The notes under the pieces were generated by a model. It was not told the origin of the DNA and searched no databases. It was given only the letters and a program-made list of their open reading frames with translations. The position numbers were made by a program, and so were the translations under genes. Of a stretch of 64,000 nt of DNA, positions 41,967 through 51,251 are shown in pieces; position 1 is the first letter of the stretch, and the number at the start of each line of letters is the position of its first letter. The stretch is from Tardibacter chloracetimidivorans (GTDB lineage Bacteria; Pseudomonadota; Alphaproteobacteria; Sphingomonadales; Sphingomonadaceae): positions 372,001 to 436,000 of the forward strand of contig NZ_CP018221.1 in the NCBI RefSeq assembly GCF_001890385.1, written 5' to 3'.

Positions 41967-42077
41967 GATCTTGTCTTTCGAGCGCCCGGCCGCCGGCTTG
42001 TCGTAGCGAAGGACGAGCGGCGGAGACAATGATCTGCGCCTCCGCCTCAATGCCGCGTGACACCCCTCTATCCATTC

Positions 42078-42186
42078 TCAAAACTTTACTCCCGCAGTCA
42101 GACCGTAGGTTCGCGGCTGCCCATAAAGAAAAGCCTGCGTGCCGACAGACGGGACGTTAGTTGCCGAAGAAATGATGCGCTTATTA
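42078..42186 (-). pseudogene. C-terminal remnant of a TonB-dependent receptor
   Basis: Read on the minus strand up to the IS border, the frame gives NKRIISSATNVPSVGTQAFL then YGQPRTYGLTAGVKF and a stop. A strand ending in an aromatic residue after 'GLTAGVKF' is the usual end of outer-membrane TonB receptors. Everything upstream of these ~36 residues has been replaced by the IS copy, so the remainder was lost by deletion. Confidence 0.75.
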
Positions 42187-43038
42187 GGGTTGAGACTCAA
42201 TCAGAGCCAGAAAGCCACAGCGGCAGCGAGGCTTACGGCTGAGAGGAAGTTTCGTGCAAGCTTGTCGTAGCGAGTAGCGATCCGGCGGAAATCCTTGAGG
42301 CGGCAGAACATAGCCTCGACCCGCCAGCGATCTTTGTAGCGGCGTTTGTCATATTGGATCGGGCGCTTGCGGTTGCGGCGGCCGGGGATCACCGGGGTCG
42401 TGCCCTGTTCGCGCAGGATGGTCCTAATGCGATTGGCGTCGTAGCCGCGGTCGGCGATCACCCGCTTCATTCCCGCTGTTTCGTTGATGAGCAGGTCGGC
42501 GCCCTTCACGTCCGATGTGTTGCCGGGCGTCAGGACGAGACGAAGCGGCCGTCCGAGGACGTCGACAAGGGCGTGGATCTTTGTTGTCCGGCCGCCACGC
42601 GAGATCCCAATGGCATTGGCTCGCGCCCCCCCTTTGCCCCACCGGCGCTACGGTGAGCCTTGATGTAGCTGCTATCGATCTGCCCGGTCTCGGCGATCCA
42701 GCCTTCTTCGGTCAGTGCAGCCAGGATGCGTGTCCAGATGCCCCGCCGGCTCCACCTGTTCCATCGGTTGTAGACCGTCGTCGCCGGCCCGTATTCGGCG
42801 GGGCAATCTGCCCAGCGACCGCCGCACTTGAGCATGTGAACGATGCCGGAGATCACCCGCCGGTCATCAACACGTCGTGCTCCTGGCTGGTTCTTGGGCA
42901 AGTGGAGCTCGATTGCTGTCCACGCTTCATCCGATAGCCAGAACAACGAACGCGACATCCCCAAGGCCTCCTCTTCAGCGAAAACGCCTTGAATCAATGA
43001 GACCAACGATTTTCAAGAGGCTGATTGAGTTTGGACCC
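42187..43038 (-). mobile_element. IS5-family (IS427-like) insertion sequence, copy 2, 852 bp, inverted
   Basis: It has the same length, terminal repeats and encoded proteins as copy 1 but the opposite orientation. Both borders have TA, yet they belong to unrelated genes: a Rieske oxygenase on the right and a TonB-receptor tail on the left. This indicates a deletion between two former copies rather than simple insertion. Confidence 0.9.
42201..42958 (-). CDS. IS5-family transposase (copy 2), two frames joined by -1 frameshift
   Basis: It is the mirror image of copy 1, with the N-terminal frame from 42958 to 42530 and the C-terminal frame ending at 42201. The same poly-G slip site lies near 42626-42636. 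Both translated frames are identical to those of copy 1, so the element moved recently and is likely still active. Confidence 0.85.
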
Positions 43039-43542
43039 TAACGAAGTCGGATGCAAGTAATCCGCGTGGCCCAGATCCAGGATGTTGTCGCTCAGAAGTT
43101 CATAGTTGGCCTCGGTGTGAAGGTATCCATGGACGCCGACGGAGCGAGCGTCTGTAAGAAACGACAGGTCGGGTATAGCTGAGGGATCAGCCAAAGAAGG
43201 ATCGCCAGGCCAGTACCATATAGCGCCAAAACGTTCGTTCACGGGGTAACGATGAAGCCGTGCCGCAGCCGGGGTTGCGCGATTGCCTTGGGGATTGGCG
43301 ATGCAACTGCCATCACTTGCGTACTGCAGGCCATGATAGGGGCACTGGATGGCATCACCAACACGCTTGCCGAGATGAAGTGGAGCAAATCGATGCGGGC
43401 ATCGATTGGACAGCGCCGCGACGGAGCCATCGGAAAGCCGGTACATCAAGACGGAATCGCCGAGCAAGCGGCGCTCCAGAAATTCGTCGCCGACTTCGTC
43501 ACTCCACGCGGCAAGATACCAGCAGTTCCTCAGGTACGGCAT
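43039..43542 (-). pseudogene. Rieske aromatic oxygenase, truncated by IS copy 2
   Basis: The 168 native residues begin MPYLRNCWYLAAWSDEV. They contain the Rieske [2Fe-2S] ligands CPHRFAPL and CPYHGL and the mononuclear iron region DNILDLGHADYLH (Asp, His, His). The reading frame then runs into IS sequence, and the C-terminal half, about 170 residues, is missing. It resembles the intact Rieske enzyme at 51252-52271 in layout. It would have been an O-demethylase of the vanillate/dicamba type. It is transcribed away from the AraC-family gene that begins at 43692. Confidence 0.85.
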
Positions 43543-44017
43543 TCGGAGATCCCCTTTGATCTTCTTGACGGGCTCAGGCCGAACTTATGTGCTAAAGTGT
43601 GCAATAATCCTGCAATAAACAGTGGATTCGCATGCACATTTGCGACCTACTGGGCCGTCGGCAACGAGACCGAACACGGAGGGTCTGAAAGATGATGGAA
43701 CCAACCTGCAGAGAGCAAATGCGCTGCTCGACAAATGCCCGCGACGTAGTGGCGCTCAACGAAACTCACCGGCTCTACGAGTGTGGGCATGTTTTGCGCG
43801 CCGATAGCCGGCTGAAGGGATGGCGGCATCTGTTAATGCTTGATTATCACTCCCCATCATTTTCAGCTACATTCGCACCAGCACGAGATCATCTGCTGTT
43901 GTTCATGCAACGCGGCTCCGCTCGAATGACCTGCACTGTCGGCGGTCGCCGGATCAGTAAAACGGTGTATCCCGGACATATGAACTTCATTCCCGCCGGA
44001 ACTGGAGTGGAAACGAA

Positions 44018-45167
44018 GCGTGCCTATCCGCTTGACGCATACACCCACTACATCTAGTGGCTGCCTTGTGGCGCGCGCCTGACTTTTCCTGCGGCTTGGT
44101 GCCACCCAAAGCGGTTGTAAAGGGTGGGGATTGTGGACGTTCTTGACCGCGACAAGCTGCCGTTCCCGAAATCCCTCCCCGAGTTCCAGCGGCTTTTCCC
44201 GGATGATGGCGCTTGCGCGTCCTGGCTTGAAAAAGCTCGCTGGCCTGATGGATTTGCGTGCCCACGCTGTGGCGTCGTCGGCGATCCGTTTCGTTTCACC
44301 ACTCGGCCTGTCATCCTGATGTGCCGCTCGTGTCGCCGTCAGACCGGCCTGATGGTCGGCACGGCCATGGAACGAAGCCACATCCCGCTCAGCGTGTGGT
44401 TCTGGGCCGCTTACCTGGTTGCGAGTCAGACGACCGGCATATCTGCCGTCCAGTTGCAGCGCCAGCTTGGCCTGACCCGGTACGAGACGGCCTTTGGCCT
44501 GCTCCATAAACTGCGCGCCGCGATGGTGCGCCCCGATCAGGATCGGATCGGCGGGCAGAGCGGTCAGCATGTCGAGGTCGATGAGACCTGGATCGGCGGG
44601 CGAACGCGCGGCGAAGGCCGGGGAACCCACCACAAAACGCTGGTGGTCGCCGCCGTCGAAGTTCGTCACCGGGAGCCTGGCACTGGCCAGGACCGCCGCC
44701 GGAACGGACGCTATGCCGGAAGGGTTCGATTGGCCATCGGTGCAGACCGCAGTGCCGGTGCCCTTGGTGGCTTTGTACAGAGCGCGGTCGAGCCGGGAAC
44801 GCTGGTCATCACCGATGATTGGAGCGGCTATAGCGGGTTGCAGGGCGGCGGTTACGACCATCACGCCATCGCCCAGTGTGGCGACCCGGAGGTGTCCGAA
44901 GAGTTCCTGCCCATCGTCCATCTGGTGTTCTCAAACCTCAAAGCGTGGCTCAACGGCATCCACCACGGCGTCAGCACCAAGCATCTGCAAGCCTACCTCA
45001 ACGAGTTCACTTTCCGCTTCAATCGCCGCTTCTACCCGTTCAACGCCTTCCGATCCCTCCTCGGGATCGCCAGTGATATCGAGGCGCCGACCTTTGCCGA
45101 ACTCTACTCAGGCCAATGGACCCACCATACCATATCTAGTGGGTGTATGCCTTAAGCGGATAGGCAC
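44018..45167 (+). mobile_element. IS1595-type (ISXO2-like) insertion sequence, about 1150 bp
   Basis: The ends are long imperfect inverted repeats: GTGCCTATCCGCTTGACGCA on the left and, reading inward from the right, GTGCCTATCCGCTTAAGGCA. It is flanked by an 8-bp direct repeat GAAACGAA (44010-44017 and 45168-45175). The family usually makes 8-bp duplications. The left terminal base or two are uncertain. Confidence 0.85.
44133..45155 (+). CDS. IS1595-family transposase
   Basis: A 340-aa product. The N-terminal zinc ribbon (CPRCGVVG and CRSCRRQTG) is followed by the ISXO2-type DDE domain: EVDETWIGGRTRG, ITDDWSGYSGL, HLVFSNLKAWLNGIHHGVSTKHLQAYLNEFTFRFNRRFYPF. It appears intact. Two GTG codons (44124, 44133) can start the protein; I list the second. 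The gene runs the same way as the AraC gene it disrupts. Confidence 0.85.
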   Translation: MDVLDRDKLPFPKSLPEFQRLFPDDGACASWLEKARWPDGFACPRCGVVGDPFRFTTRPVILMCRSCRRQTGLMVGTAMERSHIPLSVWFWAAYLVASQTTGISAVQLQRQLGLTRYETAFGLLHKLRAAMVRPDQDRIGGQSGQHVEVDETWIGGRTRGEGRGTHHKTLVVAAVEVRHREPGTGQDRRRNGRYAGRVRLAIGADRSAGALGGFVQSAVEPGTLVITDDWSGYSGLQGGGYDHHAIAQCGDPEVSEEFLPIVHLVFSNLKAWLNGIHHGVSTKHLQAYLNEFTFRFNRRFYPFNAFRSLLGIASDIEAPTFAELYSGQWTHHTISSGCMP

Positions 45168-45806
45168 GAAACGAAGATCGAAGGGTCTCTCGATACCTAC
45201 CAGCTTTACGCAAGCGCGAGCATGATAGACGACGTACTCGAAGAGTACCGGTGCGATCATGACTTGATTCTTGAACCGCAGTTAGTGCTGCATGATCAGC
45301 TGCTGGCAGGTTTGGTACAGGCGTGTGCGGCAGCGATGCACGAAACTGAAATGCCTGCCCAGGCATATATCGATCATCTTTCCTGGGCCCTCGCCGCGCA
45401 CCTTGTCAGGATCTGTTGTAAAAAGCAGGTTTCACAGAACAGTGTTTCCGGAAAGATACCTGCCGAGAGGCTCCGAGCAATCGACGACTATATCGACGCC
45501 CACCTTGCCTTTGATATTGGCGTAAGGGATCTCGCGAAAGCGGCTGGTTATAGCCCCATCTATTTCAGCCGTTTGTTCCGGGAAACCATGGGAATTCCGC
45601 CCTATCAATATCTTCTTGAAAAGCGCGTCGCAGCGGTGCGCAATGCATTGTTTTCATCGGCACAGCTGGCCGACATCGCACTCGTAACCGGGTTCTGCAA
45701 TCAGGAGCACATGACGCGGGCATTTCGCAAACATCATAAGATCACGCCCGGTCGCTACCGGCGAGAACAAGCTGGACTTGTGGCGCCAAAGGATTAGCGA
45801 CTTCAG

Positions 45807-46664
45807 TTAGGTCGCGCATTTGAGCGCAAACGCCAACTGCTCTAACTGAAATTCCGGGCCAAGATCATGGAAATCGATGGCGTGGCCACTGTTTTTTAAC
45901 AAGCACGCATCAATCATCGCAGCGGATTTGCAGGCTTGGGCAAATCTTCTGATTTCCTGGTCATTGACCGTCCACAACGCATCCGCTTCTCCCTGCCGAT
46001 AATGTATCGGAGCATCTATTCGCGTGAGAATGTCCGGCGCGGCAGACGGCCAGGACATGACGATATCGATCAACTCTTGGCGTGGGGCCGGTACGGATGC
46101 CAGCGCAATGCTGCGCTGCCCCTCCTCGCTATAGGTGCCGCCTTCGCCGAACATCTTGATATTACGGAGAGCAACCGGAAGGTCGATGAAGAGGTCAGGC
46201 GGAAGCGCTTGCCAGGCTTCGATGTCTTCATCGTGAGGCCGCAGGCCAACGCCCGAGACCGCTACACCGAGCAACGGCCATGCCGGCTTGCCCCCGGCAA
46301 TCATCAATGCGATTGCTCCGCCGATTGAATGGCCGATCAAGACCACTCCACGATTTCTTTGCCCCAATTTCGCAAGGATTTGTCCAATGGCAGCGTCCAG
46401 GATTGCGGCGTTGGCACTATGAGAAAGTTCGGCTTCATCGCGAAATTCACTGTCGCCATAGCCGGGCCGGTCCAATGCAATGGCCAAGATACCGAGTGCG
46501 GCGGCGCGTTCCAGAAGTGAAAAGCCCTTAATATCGAAATATGCCGAGGAATGGGCGCCGCCGTGGAGCGCCACGATCATAGGAATATCGGATCTGGTGG
46601 AAAATGCCCGGTTTGCACGAAATGAAAATTTCCTGCCGTTCAACAATGCTGTCTGCGACATCAT
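45807..46664 (-). CDS. Alpha/beta hydrolase
   Basis: A protein of about 285 aa with the oxyanion region MIVALHGGAHSSAYFD, nucleophile elbow GHSIGG (Ser), an acidic residue near YRQGEADALWTV and catalytic His in NSGHAIDFHD. The family includes esterases and C-C hydrolases that act on ring-cleavage products; the sequence does not decide between them. ATG 46664 or 46661 follows GAGAAGAA. It is the last gene of the ten-gene same-strand cluster and converges with the disrupted AraC gene. Confidence 0.8.
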   Translation of the reverse strand: MMSQTALLNGRKFSFRANRAFSTRSDIPMIVALHGGAHSSAYFDIKGFSLLERAAALGILAIALDRPGYGDSEFRDEAELSHSANAAILDAAIGQILAKLGQRNRGVVLIGHSIGGAIALMIAGGKPAWPLLGVAVSGVGLRPHDEDIEAWQALPPDLFIDLPVALRNIKMFGEGGTYSEEGQRSIALASVPAPRQELIDIVMSWPSAAPDILTRIDAPIHYRQGEADALWTVNDQEIRRFAQACKSAAMIDACLLKNSGHAIDFHDLGPEFQLEQLAFALKCAT

Positions 46665-46851
46665 TTCTTCTCTATATCGTTCCACCTGACATCGGCACCC
46701 GGTTATTGAAGGGACCAATATTCTTGGGACCGACGTAACCTAAATATGGCGGTGGCTTCTGTCCTGCACGAATAGCAAGGCTGATCGGTATATTTTGCGT
46801 CAAATGCACTAGCGATTGGGGCGGTTGCAGCGACGGAGGTGCATCCGTCGA

Positions 46852-48285
46852 TCATTTGCGAGGCAACGGATCAAGCGCTTCCAAGGCTTCAATAATTGAA
46901 GGCCGATGACTCGGCAGGTTCTTCATCATCGATGCCGACCATGTATCCGCTTCCGTCTTCAGCTGCGCAAACATATCGGAATTGCGGAGCTTGTAATTGG
47001 CGTGCTCAGTGGGATCTTCCTCGATGTTGTAGAGAAAATCCCTTCGATCGATCCTCAAATATTTCCAAGGGTAGGTCAATGCTGACAGCATGTCAGCCGG
47101 GGTTTTCCAAAACACGGTACGCTCTACGGGATCAGCGCCATATAGCTGAGGAGAGAGATCGATGCCATCTGGCATATACTCTGGATCAGTCTTGGCGCCA
47201 GCCATCGACGCAAAGGTCGGAAGAAAATCCATCGACATTGCGACCTGAATTGATTTCGAACCGGCTGGTATTCGGCCCGGCCAACTCGCGATAAGGGGAA
47301 CGCGGGTTCCGCCCTCCCAGAGATCACCTTTCCCTCCTCGCAATGGCCACATCTTCGAAAATCGCTCTCCGCCATTGTCGCTGGTGAAAACGACAAGGGT
47401 GTCTCGCGTGAGATCAAGCTTTCGTAATGTATCGAGCACCTTTCCAACGCCCTCATCCATCGCCAAGACCATGTCGCGATAGATTGCCGGCGACCCGCCA
47501 CTAAAATGAAGGTCCGTCATGCGAGATAACCCACGGTCAGTGCGGGTTTGCCACGGCCAGTGCGGAGCGTTGTAATGCAGGGACAGCAAAAACGGGTGGG
47601 CTGCATTTCGCGCTATGAAGTTGCATGCGCGATCGGAAAACAAGTCGGTAGCATATCCTTCAACCTGAATAGGCTGGTCGTTTTCATAAAAGGTAGCCAA
47701 TCGCCGCGACGGATTGTTCAAATCCTGCATATCGTGCGTCCAGTAATCGAATGCTCCACCCATGAGGCCGAAGAATTCGTCATAGCCGCTTAGATTCGGG
47801 CTGAAGGTGGGCAACTCCCCGAGATCCCATTTGCCAACGAGCGCCGTGCGATATCCGGCCGTTTTCAGTATGCTCGGTAACGAAGGCAATCCTGCCGGAT
47901 ATCCGATGACGTCGCTGGTATAGCCGCCGCCAAGGCCCGAACCAACAAGCAACCGATTCTGATAGCGACCAGAAATCAGGGCTGTACGCGTTGGTGTACA
48001 GGTGCTGGAATTCGCATAACCAAAATCGAACTTCATTCCATCGCGCGCAAGACTGTCGATATTCGGCGTTTTGTAATCAAGGCGGCCATAGCATGATAAA
48101 TCGAATGCCCCCATGTCATCAGCCATGATGAAGACGAAATTCGGCCGGCGCTTGCTCACGCCGCTACGTTGCGCAACCGCCGAAATCGAATGGCCTGACA
48201 TTGCCGCAGTCGACAGTATGGCGCTGCCGATAAATGTTCGACGAGAAATGCCTCTTCCTGAATCATCCATTGCATTTTTCGTCAT
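46852..48285 (-). CDS. Exported arylsulfatase-like sulfatase
   Basis: A 477-aa sulfatase with a Tat-type signal (SRRTFIGSAILSTAAMSG). The metal site RPNFVFIMADDMGAFDLSCYG is followed by the formylglycine motif CTPTRTALISGR, where the Cys becomes the catalytic aldehyde, and by FTSDNGGERF. It should hydrolyse a sulfate ester in the periplasm. No formylglycine-generating enzyme gene is in the window. Its position inside an aromatic catabolic cluster suggests that the natural substrate is a sulfated phenolic. A 187-nt gap separates it from the next gene. Confidence 0.87.
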   Translation of the reverse strand: MTKNAMDDSGRGISRRTFIGSAILSTAAMSGHSISAVAQRSGVSKRRPNFVFIMADDMGAFDLSCYGRLDYKTPNIDSLARDGMKFDFGYANSSTCTPTRTALISGRYQNRLLVGSGLGGGYTSDVIGYPAGLPSLPSILKTAGYRTALVGKWDLGELPTFSPNLSGYDEFFGLMGGAFDYWTHDMQDLNNPSRRLATFYENDQPIQVEGYATDLFSDRACNFIARNAAHPFLLSLHYNAPHWPWQTRTDRGLSRMTDLHFSGGSPAIYRDMVLAMDEGVGKVLDTLRKLDLTRDTLVVFTSDNGGERFSKMWPLRGGKGDLWEGGTRVPLIASWPGRIPAGSKSIQVAMSMDFLPTFASMAGAKTDPEYMPDGIDLSPQLYGADPVERTVFWKTPADMLSALTYPWKYLRIDRRDFLYNIEEDPTEHANYKLRNSDMFAQLKTEADTWSASMMKNLPSHRPSIIEALEALDPLPRK

Positions 48286-48370
48286 ATCTCAGGCTACTCA
48301 ACACAATGATGCATTATGGCTCGTCGATCAGATAACGCCGTCCGCCTTTGATGAATGCGGTCTTCGTCAA

Positions 48371-49300
48371 TTAGCAGCCGGGATCGACCTCATAATTATG
48401 AATGAAGTCGGGCGGCAGCTTCGGGCCCCAGTTGGCCATGCTGTCCTCTGGCCCGTAATTGGTAGGGCTCCAGAGTGCATAGTCGTCGATATAGTCCATG
48501 TCGGCATAATATTCGAACCAGCTTCCCCATGGATCCTGAATATAGTGAAAAAAATTGGAGCCGACGGTATGTCGCCCAAAACCCCAATCGCCTCGCCCCG
48601 ACTTGGCGACCAACGCGGCGCCACCCCGCCCAACCTCATCAGGATCGTTGACCTGGAAGCTGGCATGGTGAAAGCCGGAACCTGCGGATTTGGCGAAGGC
48701 GATAACATGATGATCGCTGTCTTTTCGCGCACAGGTGAAGGCAACGACATCCTGTGCGTGATCGGTCAGGCCCATCCCGAGGGCTTCAGTGACGAAGCGG
48801 ACGCTGGCCATCACGTCCGGCGTGAAAAGCAGAACATGGCCAAGCTTGATGGGCCGTACCGGGGGATATTGGCCTGACGGCTTTATGGCCGACCGGCGCG
48901 TGCGGATTATCCGACAGGGGCCATTAATCTCAAATGATTCGCCCGCCGCGGGCGCGGCATCCGCCGGACGTTCGACAAGATGATAGACGACGCCGTGGGG
49001 ATCGCGCACCCAGAGACCGTCCTCCTCGAAGCCGTCCGGAGCGGTGATCACACTGCCGCCGGCAGTCGCCGTGTCCGCTGCAATCTTGTCGAGCCCATTT
49101 GCACGCAGGGCTACATGGTGAAGCCGTTTCTTACTTGCACCACTGATCAATATAATGGAATCGCGCTCTTGACCGGTGCAACGGAAGCGGGCGACCTTGC
49201 CATCACTTTCTGCCTCCAGCCCGGCATCGGTATAAAACCGGATACCATCGTCCAATGAGGGCACTTCAAGGGTGTAGGACAATGGTCCGAGTACGGGCAT
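48371..49300 (-). CDS. VOC-superfamily protein, type I extradiol dioxygenase-like
   Basis: A 309-aa protein of two tandem VOC modules. The metal triad expected of extradiol ring-cleavage enzymes is suggested by GHVLLFTP (His), GFHHASFQV (His) and WFEYYADMDYID (Glu). Such enzymes cleave catechols next to the diol using Fe(II). I start at ATG 49300 (MPVLGPLSYTLEV). It lies 11 nt after the FAH-family gene, implying one transcript. A small part of this gene is also present as a broken fragment at 40894-41006. Confidence 0.8.
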   Translation of the reverse strand: MPVLGPLSYTLEVPSLDDGIRFYTDAGLEAESDGKVARFRCTGQERDSIILISGASKKRLHHVALRANGLDKIAADTATAGGSVITAPDGFEEDGLWVRDPHGVVYHLVERPADAAPAAGESFEINGPCRIIRTRRSAIKPSGQYPPVRPIKLGHVLLFTPDVMASVRFVTEALGMGLTDHAQDVVAFTCARKDSDHHVIAFAKSAGSGFHHASFQVNDPDEVGRGGAALVAKSGRGDWGFGRHTVGSNFFHYIQDPWGSWFEYYADMDYIDDYALWSPTNYGPEDSMANWGPKLPPDFIHNYEVDPGC

Positions 49301-49310
49301 GTCGCGTCTC

Positions 49311-50189
49311 CTATTCGGTCGCAACTGATGTCGCAGATTCGATTACGGTATTCTCAATCGCACCAATCTTGTCGATTTCGCAGCGAACGATATCGCCTGG
49401 CTTCATGAAGACCGGCGGATTGCGCGCTACACCCACGCCCTCAGGCGTGCCGGTCGCAAGCAGATCGCCAGATTCCAGGGTGAAGGCGGTCGAAAGATAG
49501 GCTATTTGCGCCCAGATATTGTGGATCAGTTCGCTGGTGTCGCTCTGCTGACGCACTTCGCCGTTGATGAAGCAGCGAATACCAAGTGCGTGCGGATTTT
49601 CGATCTCATCAGCGGTGACGATCCACGGTCCGATCGGTCCATGGGTGTCGAACGACTTGCCGATGGTGAAGGTCGGGGAATGCTGCTGCCAGTCGCGCGC
49701 GGACACGTCGTTGCTGACCAGATAACCGAAGACATGATTGTGCGCGTCCGCTTCGCTTACGCCTTTAGCAGGCTTTCCGATAACCACGCCCAGCTCGACT
49801 TCATAATCAAGTTTCTCCGTAACGCCGGGATTGATGTCGTCATAAGGACCGGTGATGCAACTGGTCTGTTTGTTGAACCAGAACTGTTGCTCGGGAACCT
49901 TAATGCCTAGCTTTTTAGCTTCCTCTGCGTGCTTTCTGTAGTTCATCCCGATCGCCAGGAACTTGCCGGGACGCTCGATCGGCGCGAGAAGGTGGACTGA
50001 ACTTAGCGAAATGCGCTCATCACATTGAGAAGCGGCGGACCGCACATCGGCCAAGGCAGCCTCGCCTCCGGCGATGACCGACAACATAGTAGGGTATCTG
50101 TCCTGGATCATGTCGAGTGGGACGATGTCATCACCATCCATCACGCCCAGCCGGACCAGGTCGCCCTGTCTGAAACGCAGTAGCTTCAT
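49311..50189 (-). CDS. Fumarylacetoacetate hydrolase (FAH) family protein
   Basis: A 292-aa protein with MKLLRFRQGDLVRLGVMDGDD at the N-terminus. The FAH core is AIGMNYRKHAEE, the metal-binding DYEVELGVVIGKPAKGV (E-x-E), YLVSNDVSARDWQ and LLATGTPEGVGV. Family members hydrolyse C-C bonds in beta-diketones or decarboxylate/hydrate ring-cleavage products. Following an extradiol-type enzyme, a role on the meta-cleavage product is reasonable. The ATG at 50189 is preceded by GGAGATATTTTT. Confidence 0.88.
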   Translation of the reverse strand: MKLLRFRQGDLVRLGVMDGDDIVPLDMIQDRYPTMLSVIAGGEAALADVRSAASQCDERISLSSVHLLAPIERPGKFLAIGMNYRKHAEEAKKLGIKVPEQQFWFNKQTSCITGPYDDINPGVTEKLDYEVELGVVIGKPAKGVSEADAHNHVFGYLVSNDVSARDWQQHSPTFTIGKSFDTHGPIGPWIVTADEIENPHALGIRCFINGEVRQQSDTSELIHNIWAQIAYLSTAFTLESGDLLATGTPEGVGVARNPPVFMKPGDIVRCEIDKIGAIENTVIESATSVATE

Positions 50190-50246
50190 AAAAATATCTC
50201 CATAAATTCTTGCGTTGAGCGCGAGAGGCGTCCTTCAGCCGCGAAC

Positions 50247-51176
50247 TTAAAACCCAACTTTGTCACCGCCCTTGAGCATCAATATTTCGCGTGCATCTAC
50301 CGCGCTCGCCACTTCGAGCCCCAGCCCCTCGATGATCTTACGAACCTGAAGCACCTGCTGCGCGTTCGACTGCGCCAGCTGCCCGGGACCTATCCAGAGG
50401 GAGTCCTCCAGCCCAACCCGCACATTGCCGCCTATCGCGGCTGCCATAGCCGCGATTTTCATCTGGGCGGAGCCGGCACCCAACACCGACCACACGTAAT
50501 TGTCCCCAAACAAGCGATCGGCGGTGCGTTTCATGTGCATCACTTCATCGGGATGAGATCCGATGCCACCCAGCAAACCAAAGATGGTCTGAATAAACAA
50601 CGGCCCTTCCACCAACCCCTCGCGCCAGAAATAATGGAGGTTGTGGAGGTGCGAAGTGTCATAACATTCAAATTCATAACGGGTGCCGGAACGGCGGAGC
50701 GTTTCAATGACAAACTGGATGTCTTGATAGGTGTTTCGGAAAACCACGTTGCGGCTCGCTTCAAGCGCTGCCGGTTCCCAGTCATGCTTGAAGCGCTTGA
50801 ATCGCTTGAGCATGGGGAACAGCCCGAAATTCATCGATCCCATATTGAGGCTCGCCAGCTCAGGCCCGTATGTAGCCGCAGGCGCGACCCTTTCTTCTAT
50901 CGACATGAAGGGTGAGCCTCCCGTCGTTAGATTCACGACGACATCACTGCGCTGTTTGATGGACTGGAGGATCGGCGCAAATGCTTCGGGTGACTGGTCA
51001 GGTCGCCCGTCATAGGGGCGTCGCGCATGCAGGTGAACCACGGCGGCTCCGGCCTCTGCTGCGCCAACCGCAGCGTCGGCGATTTCGCGAGATGTCACCG
51101 GCAGATGGTCGGACATGGATGGCGTATGGATCGAGCCGGTCACCGCGCAGGTAATGATGATCTTTCTCGAAGCCAT
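50247..51176 (-). CDS. Beta-keto acid cleavage enzyme (BKACE, DUF849)
   Basis: A 309-aa TIM-barrel protein of the 3-keto-5-aminohexanoate cleavage enzyme family. Visible are KIIITCAVTGSIHTPSMSDHLPVT, the zinc-binding VVHLHARRP, VVNLTTGGSP, the GLLGGIGSHPDEV loop and VRVGLEDSLWIG. BKACEs condense a beta-keto acid with acetyl-CoA and release acetoacetate plus a new CoA thioester. Here it could process a side chain or a ring-fission fragment. ATG 51176 is used; a GTG four codons earlier is also possible. Confidence 0.9.
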   Translation of the reverse strand: MASRKIIITCAVTGSIHTPSMSDHLPVTSREIADAAVGAAEAGAAVVHLHARRPYDGRPDQSPEAFAPILQSIKQRSDVVVNLTTGGSPFMSIEERVAPAATYGPELASLNMGSMNFGLFPMLKRFKRFKHDWEPAALEASRNVVFRNTYQDIQFVIETLRRSGTRYEFECYDTSHLHNLHYFWREGLVEGPLFIQTIFGLLGGIGSHPDEVMHMKRTADRLFGDNYVWSVLGAGSAQMKIAAMAAAIGGNVRVGLEDSLWIGPGQLAQSNAQQVLQVRKIIEGLGLEVASAVDAREILMLKGGDKVGF

Positions 51177-51251
51177 TTTTCGTTCCACTTGAATGTTTTG
51201 ACGCCGCTCGGCCTAACTGGAAGTTTCGTTGGGTTCGCCAAATGGAAACCG

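Larger units (their letters stand above)
41007..42014 (+). repeat. Left copy of the ~1-kb TetR module (direct repeat)
   Basis: It is nearly identical to 57844-58882 in the same orientation, beginning GGCGCAGGC and ending TCGTAGCGAAGGAC. It includes a divergent promoter region, the tetR gene and a scrap of transposase-like sequence. The right copy has an extra ~25 bp near 58036 and scattered substitutions, so the duplication is not recent. The two copies bracket the transposon-scarred catabolic region. Confidence 0.9.
43692..45797 (+). pseudogene. AraC-family regulator split by an IS1595-type element
   Basis: The first part (43692-44017) encodes an N-terminal cupin-like sensor ending MNFIPAGTGVETK. 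The second (45176-45797) resumes with IEGSLDTYQLYASASMIDDV and carries the two AraC helix-turn-helix motifs (DIGVRDLAKAAGYSPIYFSRLFRETMG and LADIALVTGFCNQEHMTRAFRKHH). Removing 44018-45175, the IS plus one copy of GAAACGAA, restores one continuous frame of about 315 residues. GGAGGG lies 8 nt before the ATG. It is divergent from the truncated Rieske gene, which it probably once regulated. Confidence 0.88.

Noticed and set aside
36593-43038. Simple composite transposon made by the two IS5-type copies
   Set aside because: The outer flanks do not share one target duplication; copy 1 has its own target in tcmP and copy 2 sits at a deletion join, so they moved independently.
44018-44057. AraC reading frame continuing as AYPLDAYTHYI
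   Set aside because: These codons are the left inverted repeat of the IS1595-type element; the true continuation is at 45176.
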